Part shown: positions 23,215-34,444 of the stretch, one piece after another
Layout of the letters: each line of letters begins with the position of its first letter
How positions within the stretch are numbered: position 1 is the first letter of the stretch
Assembly (NCBI GenBank): GCA_965178125.1
Contig: OZ237751.1
Location: 124,001 to 188,000 of the forward strand
DNA: 64,000 nucleotides
DNA from: Bilabrum cf. latius
Taxonomy: Eukaryota > Bigyra: Bicosoecida > Bigyra > Bicosoecida
Reading direction: 5' to 3'
The notes under the pieces: generated by a model
The model's database searches: none
What the model was told of the DNA's origin: nothing
The model's input: the letters and a program-made list of their open reading frames with translations, nothing else
Program-made: the position numbers and the translations under genes

Positions 23215-25671
23215 ATGAAAAGTTGGATACGGCGTCCATGGCAGGTTTTAGGTCGTTATAGATCGCGTAAACAGCATGCACTGATCGGTATGCAGCAATG
23301 TTGCAGATTGAAGCATTCCGACCAGGGAAACGATGCGGGTGGGGGTAACTTGGACACGTTTCGGGCAGCCAGGGCATCTGAGCGACAGCTGATTTCGCAG
23401 ATGTTTTCGTATCTTAAACGCACACCGGAAGTTCGTCAAGTAAGACGTGTTGTTGGAAAGAATTTTCGATCAAGTATGTGTCAGCTATCATCAGTAAGAT
23501 CCATGCATGAATCGAGGTTCCCACCGCAGTATCTAAAGTATTTTAGTAGTGTAGATGCTGATAGATTTGCCATTATTCGGGTGTCTGGGGATATCCTGCA
23601 CGAGCCGGAGCAGGCGAGGCAGGTCGCGAGCGCTCTCTCTTTCCTGCATCGCGTTGGGCTTGTGCCCGTCGTCGTGCACGGCGCTGGCATCTTCACGGGG
23701 CGGCACACGCCCGACGTAGCAAAAGCTCTGCAATCGCTAGCCGCAGCCAACGAGCAAGACGCAGCGGCCGGGTGGAACGAGGCCTCCACCAGCGGCGGCT
23801 CAGCCAGCGCCGCAGCTCGCGCGGCCGCCCTCGAGGCGGGAGGGCGATACCTGCGAGCCGCCAACGAGGCCCTGGTGGCGGAGCTGCAGCGGGCCGGGGT
23901 GCCCACCGCTGCGTTTCCCACGGGCGTGTTTGAGTGCGAGCCGGATGACGAGTACACGGGGCCCCTGCGCGGGCTCGTGGGCCGCATCCTGCACTCGGAC
24001 GGGACCGGGGACGAGGACGAGGACGAGGACGAGGACGGGGACGGAGAGGAGCACGAGGGCCCCAGGACGGGCGGGATCCAGGCGGCTCTCGCTGCCAAGA
24101 AGGTGCCTGTCGTGGCCGCGCTCGGGTGGGCGGAGTCCACCGGTGGATTGGACGATGGCGAGGATGGCGCGTCCTCGGTAGCCGGGGAGAGCACCGGGAG
24201 GGCTCCTCGCAAGCGTAGGCTGCTGACGTTTTCCACCGCAGAGGCGGTCGGCGTGCTCGCCCGCAGCCTCTAGCCCCTGAAAGTTGTGTTCCTCCGGCAG
24301 GAGGGAGGCCTCAGGAGGATGGACGGGAGGGAGGTGAGCAAGGTGGTGCTGGCCAGCGACCTGGAGGGGCTGCTCTCACCGGGGCAGCGGAGCAGAGTGG
24401 TGGAGGACCTGGAGGGGTGGAGGGGGAGGGAGTGGGAGGAAGAGGAGGGCTGGGGCGATGGTGGGGAGCGTGCAGTATCGTCGCCCTGGCTGTCGGATGG
24501 CGATGCCGAGTCGGTCCGTGAGGCTGCGGTGCTGCTGCGGCCCGACCTGCCGCCGGGTGCCGCGGGCCTGGAGCCGGGCACCACCGTGTCGATGACCTCT
24601 CCGCAGCACCTGGCCAGCGAGTTGTTTCTGTCCCAGGGGGCCGGCACACTCGTCACACGGGGGGAGCGGGTGCAGAAGCTGAGGTCGCTGCCTTGGGGGG
24701 AGGACGAGGACGGGCCGACATTGACCACGCGGACCGCCGAGAGCGAGAGCGAGAGCGGAGCAGCAGTTGGAGGAGGCAGGGGTCACCAGGAGCATGAGCA
24801 AGAGCAAGAGCAAGAGGCGGATGGTGAGGGTCATGATGACGAGGACAGTCCGAGGGTGCGGCTGCAGACTCTGCTGGAGCAGGCCTTCGGAGCCTCGCTG
24901 GACCCAGGCTACTGGGCCAGCATCCGGCCGAAGCTGCGGGCCATTTACGTGCTGGAGTCGTGGCGCGGGGCCGCGATCGTCACGGAGGAGGGCGGTTTCC
25001 CTTACCTGTGCAAGTTCGCGGTGGATCCCACGGCCTAGGGGGAGCAGCTGGGACAGGCCGTATGGAAGGCACTCGTCACAGGGGAGCCCCGGTTCTGCTG
25101 GCGCTCCCGCTCCTCCAACCCCGTGAACGGGTGGTACTTCGGGCAGGCGGATGGGTCCTACCTGGCCCATGTCGCCAAGGACGGGGCCGTGGGTCCCGCC
25201 CCCGCAGCTGCTGCTGCCAGCGTGTCTGGCAGCGGCGGAGGGGCCCAGGGTGCAGCAAGCGGGACTGGTGGCAGTGGGTCTAGCAGTGGCAGCGGTAGCA
25301 CCAGCAGTGGCGGAAACAACGGCAGCCATGCCTCAGAGGGGGCGGGCCGTCGCAACGCAGGCCCATCGGAAAGTGTAGGTCGGCTGAGCATCGACAGACC
25401 GGGCGTCTCGTCCCCACCCGCCATCACCAGACAGGACGGGCAGGAGAGTGCAGCGCACGGTGGTACCGGGACGGGTGGCCAGGGTAGGCAGGTGCCGGGG
25501 GGTTCGGCTGTTCCTGGCGGCAGAACCAGTCCAAGGGCCGGCCGGAGCGCAGCCACGACGGGTGCGTGGACCGTGTTCTGGAGGGGGCTAGGGGACGAGG
25601 AGATCCTCCCGGCGGTGCAGGTGGTGCTGCAGCTGCCTCCCTCCTTCGACAGGCGGGCCAAGGGGCTTTGA
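23215..25671 (+). CDS. N-acetylglutamate synthase (vertebrate/fungal type: amino-acid-kinase domain plus NAT domain)
   Basis: One exon of about 818 codons, ATG to TGA, with TAGs at 24271 and 25036. The N terminus is a plausible mitochondrial presequence. The AAK domain begins QYLKYFSSVDADRFAIIRVSG and continues VGLVPVVVHGAG, close to fungal Arg5,6/Arg2. The kinase Lys of IKVGG is Arg here, so the AAK domain is probably regulatory as in Arg2/NAGS. PLKVVFLRQEGGL ends the AAK core. The C-terminal NAT domain carries VLESWRGAAIVTEEGG, FCWRSRSSNPVNGWYFGQAD and WTVFWRGL. The enzyme makes N-acetylglutamate from acetyl-CoA and glutamate, the first step of arginine synthesis. The TAG at 25036 falls at a position that is Gln in human NAGS. 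Acidic and Gly/Ser-rich insertions expand the protein. Confidence 0.9.
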
Positions 25672-26088
25672 GGGGGTTGCGGTGCAGGTGGTGCTGCAGC
25701 TGCCTCCCTCCTTCGACAGGCGGGCCAAGGGGCTTTGAGGGGGTTGCGGTGCAGGTGGTGCTGCAGCTGCCTCCCTCCTTCGACAGGCGGGCCAAGGGGC
25801 TTTGAGGGGGTTGCGGTGCAGGTGGTGCTGCAGCTGCCTCCCTCCTTCGACAGGCGGGCCAAGGGGCTTTGAGGGGGTTGCGGTGCAGGTGGTGCTGCAG
25901 CTGCCTCCCTCCTTCGACAGGCGGGCCAAGGGGCTGTGAGGGGGTTGCGGTGCAGGTGGTGCTGCAGCTGCCTCCCTCCTTCGACAGGCGGGCCAAGGGG
26001 CTGTGAGGGGGTTGCGGTGCAGGTGGTGCTGCAGCTGCCTCCCTCCTTCGACAGGCGGGCCAAGGGGCTTTGAGGGGGTTGCGGTCGG
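25615..26088 (+). repeat. Seven tandem copies of a 67-bp unit overlapping the 3' end of the NAGS gene
   Basis: The unit recurs with period 67 (phase points 25621, 25688, 25755, 25822, 25889, 25956, 26023). The first copy encodes the last residues of NAGS (VVLQLPPSFDRRAKGL) with the TGA stop and a few 3' bases; the other six lie downstream. Copies differ by a single T/G change next to the stop. Because 67 is not a multiple of three, repeat ORFs on either strand are artefacts. Confidence 0.95.
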
Positions 26089-26255
26089 TGTCATGGCTTG
26101 GGTGGGTTTTTGGTATGCGGCGATGGGATGCACCTGCTGGCGATAGCCCCGTGTGCTTCCCTGCCAGCGAGATGGCGAACCGGTTGCTACTAGAACTAGT
26201 AGTTCTGAAACGTCGCAGCGGCTTGTACGTATCGAGCAAATCAGCATGATCGCGC

Positions 26256-26926
26256 TCATCCCTTGCTTTCTACATCGATCATCCCCTTTATTCCAACCAG
26301 ACGAGCGTTGGTGGCCGCCATCATGGCCTCGTATGTGTCCACGCAGGCGAGCACGTCGGAGCGGATCGCAGCAGCAGCCTCCCGGGCGCGATCGATCCTG
26401 CGCTCGAGCCGCTCTATTCGATCCCGGCTCTGCGGGGAGCTGCCAGCAAATATGACAGGGTCGCTTGCCCTTCCGGCAATTCTCTCCAATTCGTCGTAGC
26501 GTTTCGAAATTTCTGGAAGGCCGGGTGCCGCAGCTCGTAGCAACTACCTGCACGCCTCATCGCTGAGCTCAGCTTCGCCAGGAGCTGTCGTCTCTTCATC
26601 AAGCTATCCAATGGATCGAGATACCTCGGGGACGAGCTGCTTGACAGCCTCAACTGCGGTGAGATGAACATCACGCGAAATCAAAACTATGGGCAAACTG
26701 ATCAACATGCAGCTGGAGCTCCCCTGCCTGGATCGTACGGCTTACACGAATCAATCAGCTCCCTATAGTCCTTGTTGCTCGATACAGCGGCGGCCAAACT
26801 GCTTTCTATGGAAGCAATCCTAGCCAGGACTGGTTTTGAACTGGACGTTGTTGCCGTCGCAGATCCCGCCATCGAAGCCTCGAGAGCTGCGATGCGCTCT
26901 AAAATTGCAATGCTAGAGTGGTCCAT
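26256..26926 (-). CDS. Small coiled-coil protein, possibly dynactin subunit 3 (p24)-like
   Basis: Exon 1 is 26926-26746, intron 26654-26745 (92 bp, GTAAGC..CCGCAG), exon 2 26653-26256, ending on TGA; about 193 residues. Two in-frame TAGs (26604-26606, 26544-26546) are read as Gln. The product is almost all amphipathic helix: repeated ILERIAALEAS and LARIASIESSL near the N terminus, then LPEISKRYDELERIAG, then RDRIERLERRIDRAREAAA. Size and helical layout, with an LPE-containing hinge, resemble dynactin p24, which sits in the shoulder of the dynein activator complex; similarity is weak. Its start is only about 90 bp from the divergent DoxX-like gene. Confidence 0.45.
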
Positions 26927-27019
26927 GTGGGTCGTACGGATACGGAGCTGAAGCTTTAGTCTGCAAACGGCGGGCAGCTGATTTTGTTGCTCCGGATTTG
27001 ACCAGAGGTCTCACCAATA

Positions 27020-27460
27020 ATGTGCCAGAGTTGCGTCTTTCGAGGTCTCATGAGCGTTTTCCACACAGTCTTGGTATATTTCTTTGGGGTCGCGATCGCC
27101 CTTGCTGGAGGAGTGAAGGTTTTCTATCCCGTTGCGCTGGCAGATGATTTCGAAATCTTCTGGCGCGACATCTGGCAGCCGGTTCTCCCATTCTTTGGTT
27201 CTGCCGCCAATTTTGAGCTCTGTGTAGGCTTATCGGAGCTACTGGGAGGAATTCTGGTTCTTTTTGTCCCGCTTGTCCGTCGCCACGTTGCATTTGCAAT
27301 TGCGGCTATCCCTCTTACATGTGCCGTGTATACACACATTGTGGTAGGGGACAACAAATGGCAGCCTGCGGCCGTCCTTGCTGCTGTGGGACTATTAGTA
27401 GCAGTATGGCCTGCCCCAAAAGACGGGGCGGCGGCAAAAGATGCGAAGAAGGACACATGA
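27020..27460 (+). CDS. DoxX/TMEM35-like four-helix membrane protein
   Basis: A single exon of 146 codons, ATG to TGA, without TAG. Four hydrophobic helices are visible: SVFHTVLVYFFGVAIALAGG, then after a polar loop FELCVGLSELLGGILVLFV, then AFAIAAIPLTCAVYTHIVV, then PAAVLAAVGLLVAVW. The spacing and the short GxxK loop after helix 1 fit the DoxX_2/TMEM35 group of small membrane proteins, some of which are ER or peroxisomal. Biochemical role unknown. The C terminus is Lys/Asp-rich. Confidence 0.7.
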   Translation: MCQSCVFRGLMSVFHTVLVYFFGVAIALAGGVKVFYPVALADDFEIFWRDIWQPVLPFFGSAANFELCVGLSELLGGILVLFVPLVRRHVAFAIAAIPLTCAVYTHIVVGDNKWQPAAVLAAVGLLVAVWPAPKDGAAAKDAKKDT

Positions 27461-27755
27461 TATCCACGGGGCCTGCTGGGTGGAAGTGCCAGCCTGATGA
27501 ACGTCATCATCATTGCTGCTCTTATTGCTGTTGGGGTGAATATACAGATGCTTCAAAGCATTTCTAGCCTTTTGTGTTTTGCACTGCACATTGCAACCCC
27601 GCGCTAAATTCAATGATTGGCACTGGACTGCAGAGAGGCAGGCACAAGTGCCACCAGTGGCTCCCACAACGCGATCTCGGGAGTCCCCCGTTCGCTCCTG
27701 CCTCTATGCAGCTACCATTCGATCCCACCAAAGCGTGGCCAGCTTCGATTTCCTC

Positions 27756-29316
27756 TCACTCCTCCTTCTTGATGGCAATGTACGCGTGCACGTAGTCCAT
27801 CCCGTGGTCGTCAGGAGAGGCTGCCACCTCCTTCTCGTACCTCCCGTAGAACTCGTCCACCAGCGCCTGGCGCTCGTCAGCGCTGCGCTTGCTGCCGTCC
27901 AGCCCCGACAGGAACACGCCGGAGCTCCACGACCGCAGCGTGGGCAGGAAATCCTTGGCGAACGCCTCCGGGCTCTCGTAGTCCCCCTTGAGCCACCCCG
28001 CCCGGAAGGGGCACGGGGTCACCTTGGTCGTGATGGACTCCACCCTCAGCCCCGCCTTGTGCAGGGGGGAAGACTCGTCCTCGATGCAGGAAGTGAACTC
28101 GGCGGGCGCCCTGTAGTGCTGGGGAAAGTTGGTCGCCTCGTACTCGGCCTGGGTGATCTTGCCCTCCTTGGCCATCTCCTGCCAGATGCGGGAGAAATTC
28201 GAGTGCATCGACGACTTGGGCCCGCCGTGCGCCGCCGTGTTCCCCAGGTAGCATCCCTTGTCGTCCTGGCAGAAGTTGACCATGACGAGCCTCGCCCCGG
28301 GGGCCATCTCCTTGGCCCGCTGGGACAGGTTGAGCTCCCAGTCCTTGCTCGCCTGCGCCTGAAAGGCCTTGCGCTCCTCCTCCGTCGCCATGCTCGAGTG
28401 CAGCGCGTCCTTGATCGTACCAGGGGTGGTGCGCAGCCAGTGCATGGCGGTGGAAGAGTACCCGAAGTGCACCGAGCCGGAGGGAGAGCACTGCTGGTAG
28501 AACGAGAAGCCGGACGCCAGCACAAACACGTTCTCGAATTCGTCCAGGTACCTCGGCTCGGGGCCGTCCTCCATCATGCCTTGCATCATCAAAAAGAGCG
28601 GCTTGAAGTCGTTCGTCGGCTGGTCCTCGTACAGGACGGAGATTTCTTGGTCTCCCTTCTTGGCTCGCAAGGCCTTGATCAGGTCTCGCACGAGGAACAT
28701 GCTGGTTCCGCCTGCAAAAACAGATGAATGCTAGAAATTGAACTAAGAATAAATAGAAGCAAGCAGTTTTCACGAGGCTGAAGCCCATTGAGAGGACAAG
28801 GGGGCCCAGTGTTCGCCACCTAGCCTTGAACGGCAACCCGGCACAGCTATCAAGATCCTGCGTCTCACCATCAGCAGTGCCATAATCAGCGATAGTGAAT
28901 GCCCCGCTAGAAGGCATGGGAACCTTTGTGATCGCCTCGATGGAGAGGTCCTGCGTGGTTGGAGCGGGGGACTGGCCGAGAGACAAAGGAGAGTATCGAG
29001 CGTCAGGGGCAGCACAGCTCAGCTTGGCTCGAGTCAATTCTGCAGCCGCCGCGCGTTTCGAGATATTTGCTCACCTTAGAGTTCTCGCATACATCGAAGC
29101 ACCCCTTGGTTGCCTGCGAGTCCTTGCAACAGACAAGTCTTGCGAAAAGGGCAGTTGAAGTTGCGTCACATCGGATGCACATCATTGCCGCAATCGCGGA
29201 TTGTGGGCCGTGTATCTCACCTTGGTGTAGTAACCCCCGCCTCTCATCTCTCTAGACGACATATCTTCACCCTTTGGCGGAGCGCCGGCATCTGACTTTC
29301 CTGCTGCGGCGGCCAT
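27756..29316 (-). CDS. SABATH-family carboxyl methyltransferase
   Basis: Predicted exons 29316-29221, 29122-29075, 28950-28869 and 28711-27756, all phases consistent, ending on TGA; no TAG. The last junction is firm: ITKVPMPSSGAFTIADYG continues across the 157-bp intron as ADGGTSMFLVRDL, the SAM-binding motif of SABATH enzymes. Further hallmarks are LYEDQPTNDFKPLF and HFGYSSTAMHWL. The family methylates carboxyl groups of small acids (salicylate, jasmonate, benzoate and others in plants) using S-adenosylmethionine; the substrate here cannot be inferred. The two short 5' exons are less certain: acceptors CAAG and GCAG were chosen to keep frame and the family N-terminal YYTK motif. Length about 393 residues, normal for the family. 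Confidence 0.8.
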
Positions 29317-29442
29317 GCTGTTGTTTATGCGTTTACACCTTGTGCGGCTGGCGGACTCCGTTGCACTCGTCACGGCAGACAAAACTGGCTCTCGCACCAC
29401 ACGTACTGGGACGCTACTACCACTTGATTTGGGCGGTTGCAT

Positions 29443-32400
29443 TCATTCAGGAACATCCCGCGATCTCCCGCCCCCAGCCTGCGCTGCAGGATCCGCGCCG
29501 CCGCTGTCCCCCCGCAGCATACGCAGCACCGACGCGTCCAGTCCATCCAGGCTACTGCCACTGCCACTGCCAGCGGTGCCAGCCTCCCTGGCACCCCCGC
29601 CGGGGCCCCGGGCACGCACTCCGTTCGAAGCGCTGCCACCCCCGCCAGCGGTGCTTCCGCTGGCATCGCCCCCTGCCCCGCCAGGGCCCTCGATCGCGAG
29701 CCTCCCCCGCCCCCTCCCGCCCCCACCCACCGAGCCACCACGGGATCCCTGGCCCTGACCGAGTGCCTGCCCGTGCCCATGCCCATGCCCATGCCCATGC
29801 CCCTACGCGCCACCTGCAGCAGAGCCCATCAGCAGTCGCTCCAGCTCGCGCACCGCCGCCTCGTCCTCGGCTGACATGGGACCCCCAGCACCACCCTGCA
29901 GTGCATCACCCAGCCCGCCGGCCCCTCCCAGCAACGCCTCGAGTCCCCCCAGCCCCATCATCCCGCCCTCTCCCGCTCCAAGCCCCGCCCCACTCCCCTC
30001 CCCCCCGCCACCTGCCCCCAGCCCCAGCATAGCCCCGAACGCCCCCTGCAGACCACCCTCCCGCCAGCCCCTAACCGCTCTGGATCCAGCCTCGCCCGCC
30101 GATGCCACCACCCCGGCCAGCCAAGCCGCCCTCGTCACCGCGGGCCCGCCCTCGCTGTCATCTGCATCTGCGCCCGCCTCCGCTGCTGCCGCCACACGGG
30201 CTGCCTGCACCACACGGTCCAGCCGGCTCAGGCGCCTGCCCCCACGCCTGCCTCCGTCCTGCTCGGCACCTTGACCACCACTGCCGCCCTATGCCTCACC
30301 CTCTCCCTCTCCCTCTCCCTCTCCATCCGAAGCACCCCCGTCCTCGTCCTCGTCCTCGTCCTCATCCTCCTCATCGCTGTCTATCCTCCCCCCCGCCCCT
30401 CCCCCCGTCACCTCCGCCCGCGCCTCCCTGGCTTCCCACGTGTCCTGCACACCGCTCACCTGCAGACCCACGCCGCTCGTGTACACCAGCCTCGCAGCCC
30501 GCCGCAGTCCCTCGCACTCGCCCAGCCGGCACGCGGGTGCAGGCGCTCCCGACTCGGAGGCAGCCCCCGTGCCCTCTGCCTCCCTTGTTCCCCCGAGGAA
30601 CAGACCCACCGCGCGTCCCGAGCTCCTCGTCATCGCTGCCAGCACGGTGCGGCCCTTTCCACTCTCTCCCGCATCCACGTCCGCCGCTGCCTCCAGCGCC
30701 ACCTCCGCCTCGCGAAGGGCCTTCACGGACACGCTGCCCACGGCCCACTGGCCCAGAGGGGACTCCACCACGTCCAGAACCTCCAGTAGCACGGCCCCAA
30801 CCCGCCTGCGAGCCGCCAGCGAGGGTCCAGTGCCCGCCAGCGAGGGTCCAGTGCCCGCCACACCAGCACCGGCACCAGCACCAGCAGCCACAGCACCAGC
30901 AGCACCATCGTTCTCGTCGACCGTGGTAGGAGGGTGGGACGAGGCAGACGAGTCGGAGCTATCGGCGCCGGGCCCCACGTCCACGCCACCTTCACTCGTC
31001 ACACCAACGTCTCTGCGTTCCCTGCCTCTCGCGGCCACGTACCCCAGCTTGTCTCCGTACTTGGTACCGGGCCCCGACCACAGCCCCTGAAAGGCCCGGG
31101 CAGACGAGGGCTCGAGCAGGAAGCGGTCCGTCTCGCCCCCCTGACCCTCGGCTCTGCCGTCAGGCGACGCGCCGCGCTTGGCACCAGAACGGACGCCCAC
31201 CCCAGCGCGCCTGCCAGCCCCGTCCAGTTCCGTCTCCGCCTCCGTCTCGCTGGCAAGCGCACTCGTCACACCGCTGGCGTCCCCCGGTGCACCGTCGCCC
31301 AGGCCCCATCCTGCCCCGCCCGTGCGGCCACCTCCAACACCCAGCCACGGGCCGGCACCCCCGTGCAATGCACCTGCACCACGGCGCCTCCCGACCCCCG
31401 GCAGCCGCGAGCGCCCCACCTCCGCTGCCAGCAGCGACTGAAGCAGCACGTGCCACATGCTTTGCGAGGAGGTTTTCGATTGGTCGACGCTGGTCTACGA
31501 TGCCCCGCTGGAGCCAATCGAGGCGCTAAGCATGCGACCCATGCGCCTCCAGGCGCCGCGCACCAGGCCAGACAGGGCCCCCTGCGGAACCGGATCATCC
31601 GCCCTGCTACCCGCGCACCCGTCCCCACCGAACCCCCCACCCTCGCCCCCCCCTGTTCCCTCCTGCACCGACAGCGCTCGGTCAAGACCCCCGGGCAGAC
31701 CCACACGCCAGGCCCGCCGCACCCGAACCGCATCACCCGCCGCCCCCAGCCCCGCCTGCATGAGCGCAGGGAACAAAAACCGCCGCACCACCGCCGCGAG
31801 GGCCTCGTCCAGCGCGTCCAGGTCTGCCTCTGCCTGCCCCGGCGCGAGCTCCACGCCCTCCTCGTCGTCCTGCTGCCACGCAGCCAACGCCGCACCTCTT
31901 CCGCTGGCGCTGGACCGCGGGCCAGCATCTGCACTGGTTGCCCCATCCGGGCCTCTCTCGTGCGTGGGTCCCCAGTCCCCTCCCTCCCCTTCCCGGCCCC
32001 CTTCCCTGTCCCCGCCTTGCTTGGCGTGCGGCCCGTCTGGGCCCGGGGCATTCATGCCCTTGCCCAGGTCCTCATCAGCAGTATCACTCGTCACACGTGC
32101 GGAGGCAAAGGCAGCGGCAGGCACGCCGGTCCAGGACCGCCGGAGCAGGTAGGTGCGGCGATTCCCGATGCGCTTGAGCCGAACGGCATGCGCTACGTGA
32201 GCTAGGACGTTCGCATGGGCCGCGCAGCATGCCACCGCAACGAGTCTTCCCAATCCGTCTCGCAGCAGAGCAGCTGCTGCCTGCTACACCCGGCGGCGTG
32301 CCTGCCGGGCGCGCCCCTGCATTTCTGTATCTGACTGCGATTCCGGCTCAGTCAGCCCAGAAGCCTAGCTTTGACCCTTTGCAATCTAAACTGCACCCTG

Positions 32401-32700
32401 TAGAGCAATCTTTAGTTCTGCGAGCAATGCATCCTGCGATTGCTGCGCAGAGTGCTGCGCTTCTGCTGCGATCACATCCGCAAGCACTCTGCAGGTTCGT
32501 TTCGCCGCGACGTCAATCAGGTCGCGTTGTCCGAGTAGCCGACGCCTGTGCTCTTTCTCTCGCGCAGAAAGATCTTCAAACTCATCGCGAATGCCAGGGA
32601 GCTCTTCGGCAATCTACTTGCCAACAGAGTATAGACCGTACAGGGCGGCACCGCCAGCGACGAGTCCCGATATGACCGGATACCGGCCAAACAGCGACAT
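29443..32700 (-). CDS. PEX3-like peroxisomal membrane protein, greatly expanded
   Basis: One frame of 1086 codons from ATG at 32700 to TGA at 29443, containing seven TAGs (32614, 32386, 32365, 32284, 31495, 30289, 29803). The N terminus fits PEX3: a TM segment (VISGLVAGGAALYGLYSVGK), a charged linker (REKEHRRRL), then DVAAKRTCRVLADVI, matching the conserved RTC motif, and a second conserved block GRLVAVACCAAHANVLAHV. PEX3 is the peroxisomal docking factor for PEX19-bound membrane proteins. The rest is about three times the usual length, with acidic, Gly/Ser-rich and GH-repeat insertions; short helical segments between them (RRVGAVLLEVLDVVESPLGQ) look like pieces of the PEX3 helical core. The PEX3 call rests on the first 200 residues. 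Confidence 0.6.
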
Positions 32701-32918
32701 GCTAAGTCTAGACAGTAACCAAATTGATACAGCAGGCTAACTACTGCGGGTTATTCCACAGTCAAGCACAAATTAGCCAGTTTTGGTCTTGACAGCCTCG
32801 ATTTAGTAGTACTGCGTACTTATTGATATAATTTATGACTCCGGAGCATCACACAAGAGTTGGCAAACTTCGCATTTTTCAAGCTGGTGTGCGCATTTCT
32901 GGAGCAAGTTGCGCTCCA
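32701..32918. promoter_or_regulatory. Shared divergent upstream region (PEX3-like / pectinacetylesterase 1)
   Basis: 218 bp, AT-rich compared with both genes, lies between two divergent start codons and must hold both promoters. It includes TATTGATATAATTTATGA near 32820. No specific factor site recognised. Confidence 0.5.
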
Positions 32919-34228
32919 ATGAAACTTATCACACTATTTGTGGCAGCTTCGGTTGGGTCTCTTTCTCTTGCCTCAGAGTTTAAGCGCCAGTTGCTGCAAG
33001 ACGCCGCGAGGCTTGGAGCAGTTTGCCTTGATGGCACGCCAGGGGGATACTATATCCGTCCAGGTGTAGGAAATAGCGCCTAGAACTGGGTCATTCACCA
33101 CGAAGGCGGTGGATGGTGCGCCTTGAACACCACAGATCCTATGGTGGAAAGCTGTGATCATAGGTCAACGACTGCAATCGGATCTAGCAAGTCCTGGCCT
33201 GCCAGCGGCCTGCCTGGCATGGATGGAGGCGCGCATGGTATGCTAAGCAATGATTCCAGCATCAACCCCTTCTGGTGAGAGGTGCTATTCGTGAAGTACA
33301 GACCCGCCGTGCTTCTTCCGCGAATCGGGAAACATGATGCCTGGAAACTTGTCGGCCACCATGCCACGATGAACTATCAATACATGAACGCAGGGATTGG
33401 ACCATGGTGCACGTGAATTACTGCGACGGGGGCTCGTACGCTGGCAACCGAACTGACGCGGTGCACTCGCCGGCGGGCAACACCCTCTACTTTCGCGGCG
33501 CGCGCATCATCAGGGCCATATTTGACGAGCTTGTGACTATTCACGGCATCGGAAAGTCGGGAGGCACTGTCGTGCTGACTGGCACGAGCGCCGGCGGGCT
33601 GGCCACGTACCTGCACGCGGACAGGGAGGCCTCGTGGCTGCCCAGCGGAGCGAGGGCAGTGGCGGTGCCTGATGCGGGCTTCTTCCTGCCTTTGCCGCAG
33701 TGGGACGGGAAACCTTCTTGGCTGCCGTACTACCAGCAGATCGCGGAGGAGCAGGACGTGTGGGACAGCGTGAACGAGGGCTGCATGGCGGCGTATCCGG
33801 GGGAGCAGGAGCGCTGGCGGTGCTTCATGGCGCCGTTCACTGCCCCGTTCGTGCAGACTCCTCTGTTTATGCTGAACAGCCTCGCGGATGCGTGGCAGAT
33901 GGCCAACATCGTGCGGCTGCCCTGCCTCAAGGGGCACACGCCCACCAACTGCAGTCCCGCGGAGCTGGCTGCCCTGCGGAACGTGCGCACGACGATGCTG
34001 GGGTTCATGGACGGCGTGCTGGACAAGGCAGGCGTGGGGGCGTTCTTGGACACGTGTTTGTACCATGGGGAGGAGGGCCTCGATTATCGGTGGGACAAGC
34101 AGGTGGTGGGGGGCCAAACGATGCGGGACACGGTGTGGCACTGGGTGACAGGGCAGGGGCCGGCCGGCACCAAGCCGCAGGTGATCGACGGCCCCTGGCC
34201 AAGCAAGAACACGTGCCAATTTAGCTGA
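32919..34228 (+). CDS. Pectinacetylesterase/NOTUM-family carboxylesterase, copy 1
   Basis: Exons 32919-33274 and 33394-34228 with a 119-bp intron (GTGAGA..ACGCAG); TGA stop; about 396 residues. The start opens a signal peptide (MKLITLFVAASVGSLSLA). Seen: GAVCLDGTPGGYYIRPG, NWVIHHEGGGWC, NPF(W)DWTMVHVNYCDGGSY across the splice, FRGARII and the nucleophile elbow GTSAGG. The family deacetylates pectin in plants and Wnt lipid in animals (NOTUM); here a secreted polysaccharide or glycan esterase is most likely. The TAG at 33081 (SA*NWVIHH) aligns with Lys in copy 2. The second copy lies tail-to-tail 216 bp away. Confidence 0.9.
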
Positions 34229-34444
34229 TTGTTTCGTCATATAATTGTACCACATCTTCTTGCGCTAGTGCGGGGACGTCCTTGGCAAGCATCTCGCGGC
34301 TTCGCAAAGCCATGATCACTTGTCATCAATCACGAGCTTAACAACAGCAGTGCCAGTCCGATCCAGAATCCGGATGACCAGCTCCTCCTCTCAGCGAGTC
34401 CGGAAGCAGCCCCACCGCTCACGGCCAAGTCCAGGCACGTTTGC

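Noticed and set aside
25615-26088. CRISPR-like array
   Set aside because: Head-to-tail repeats without unique spacers in a eukaryotic genome; an ordinary minisatellite.
25158-26553. Long minus-strand ORFs across the 67-bp array
   Set aside because: The repeat length is not a multiple of three, so several frames stay open by chance; no domain, and the plus strand encodes the NAGS C terminus.
33275-33393. In-frame TGA after NPFW in esterase copy 1 as a premature stop
   Set aside because: It lies at the start of a GT-AG intron; splicing restores the family sequence, and copy 2 has the same intron.
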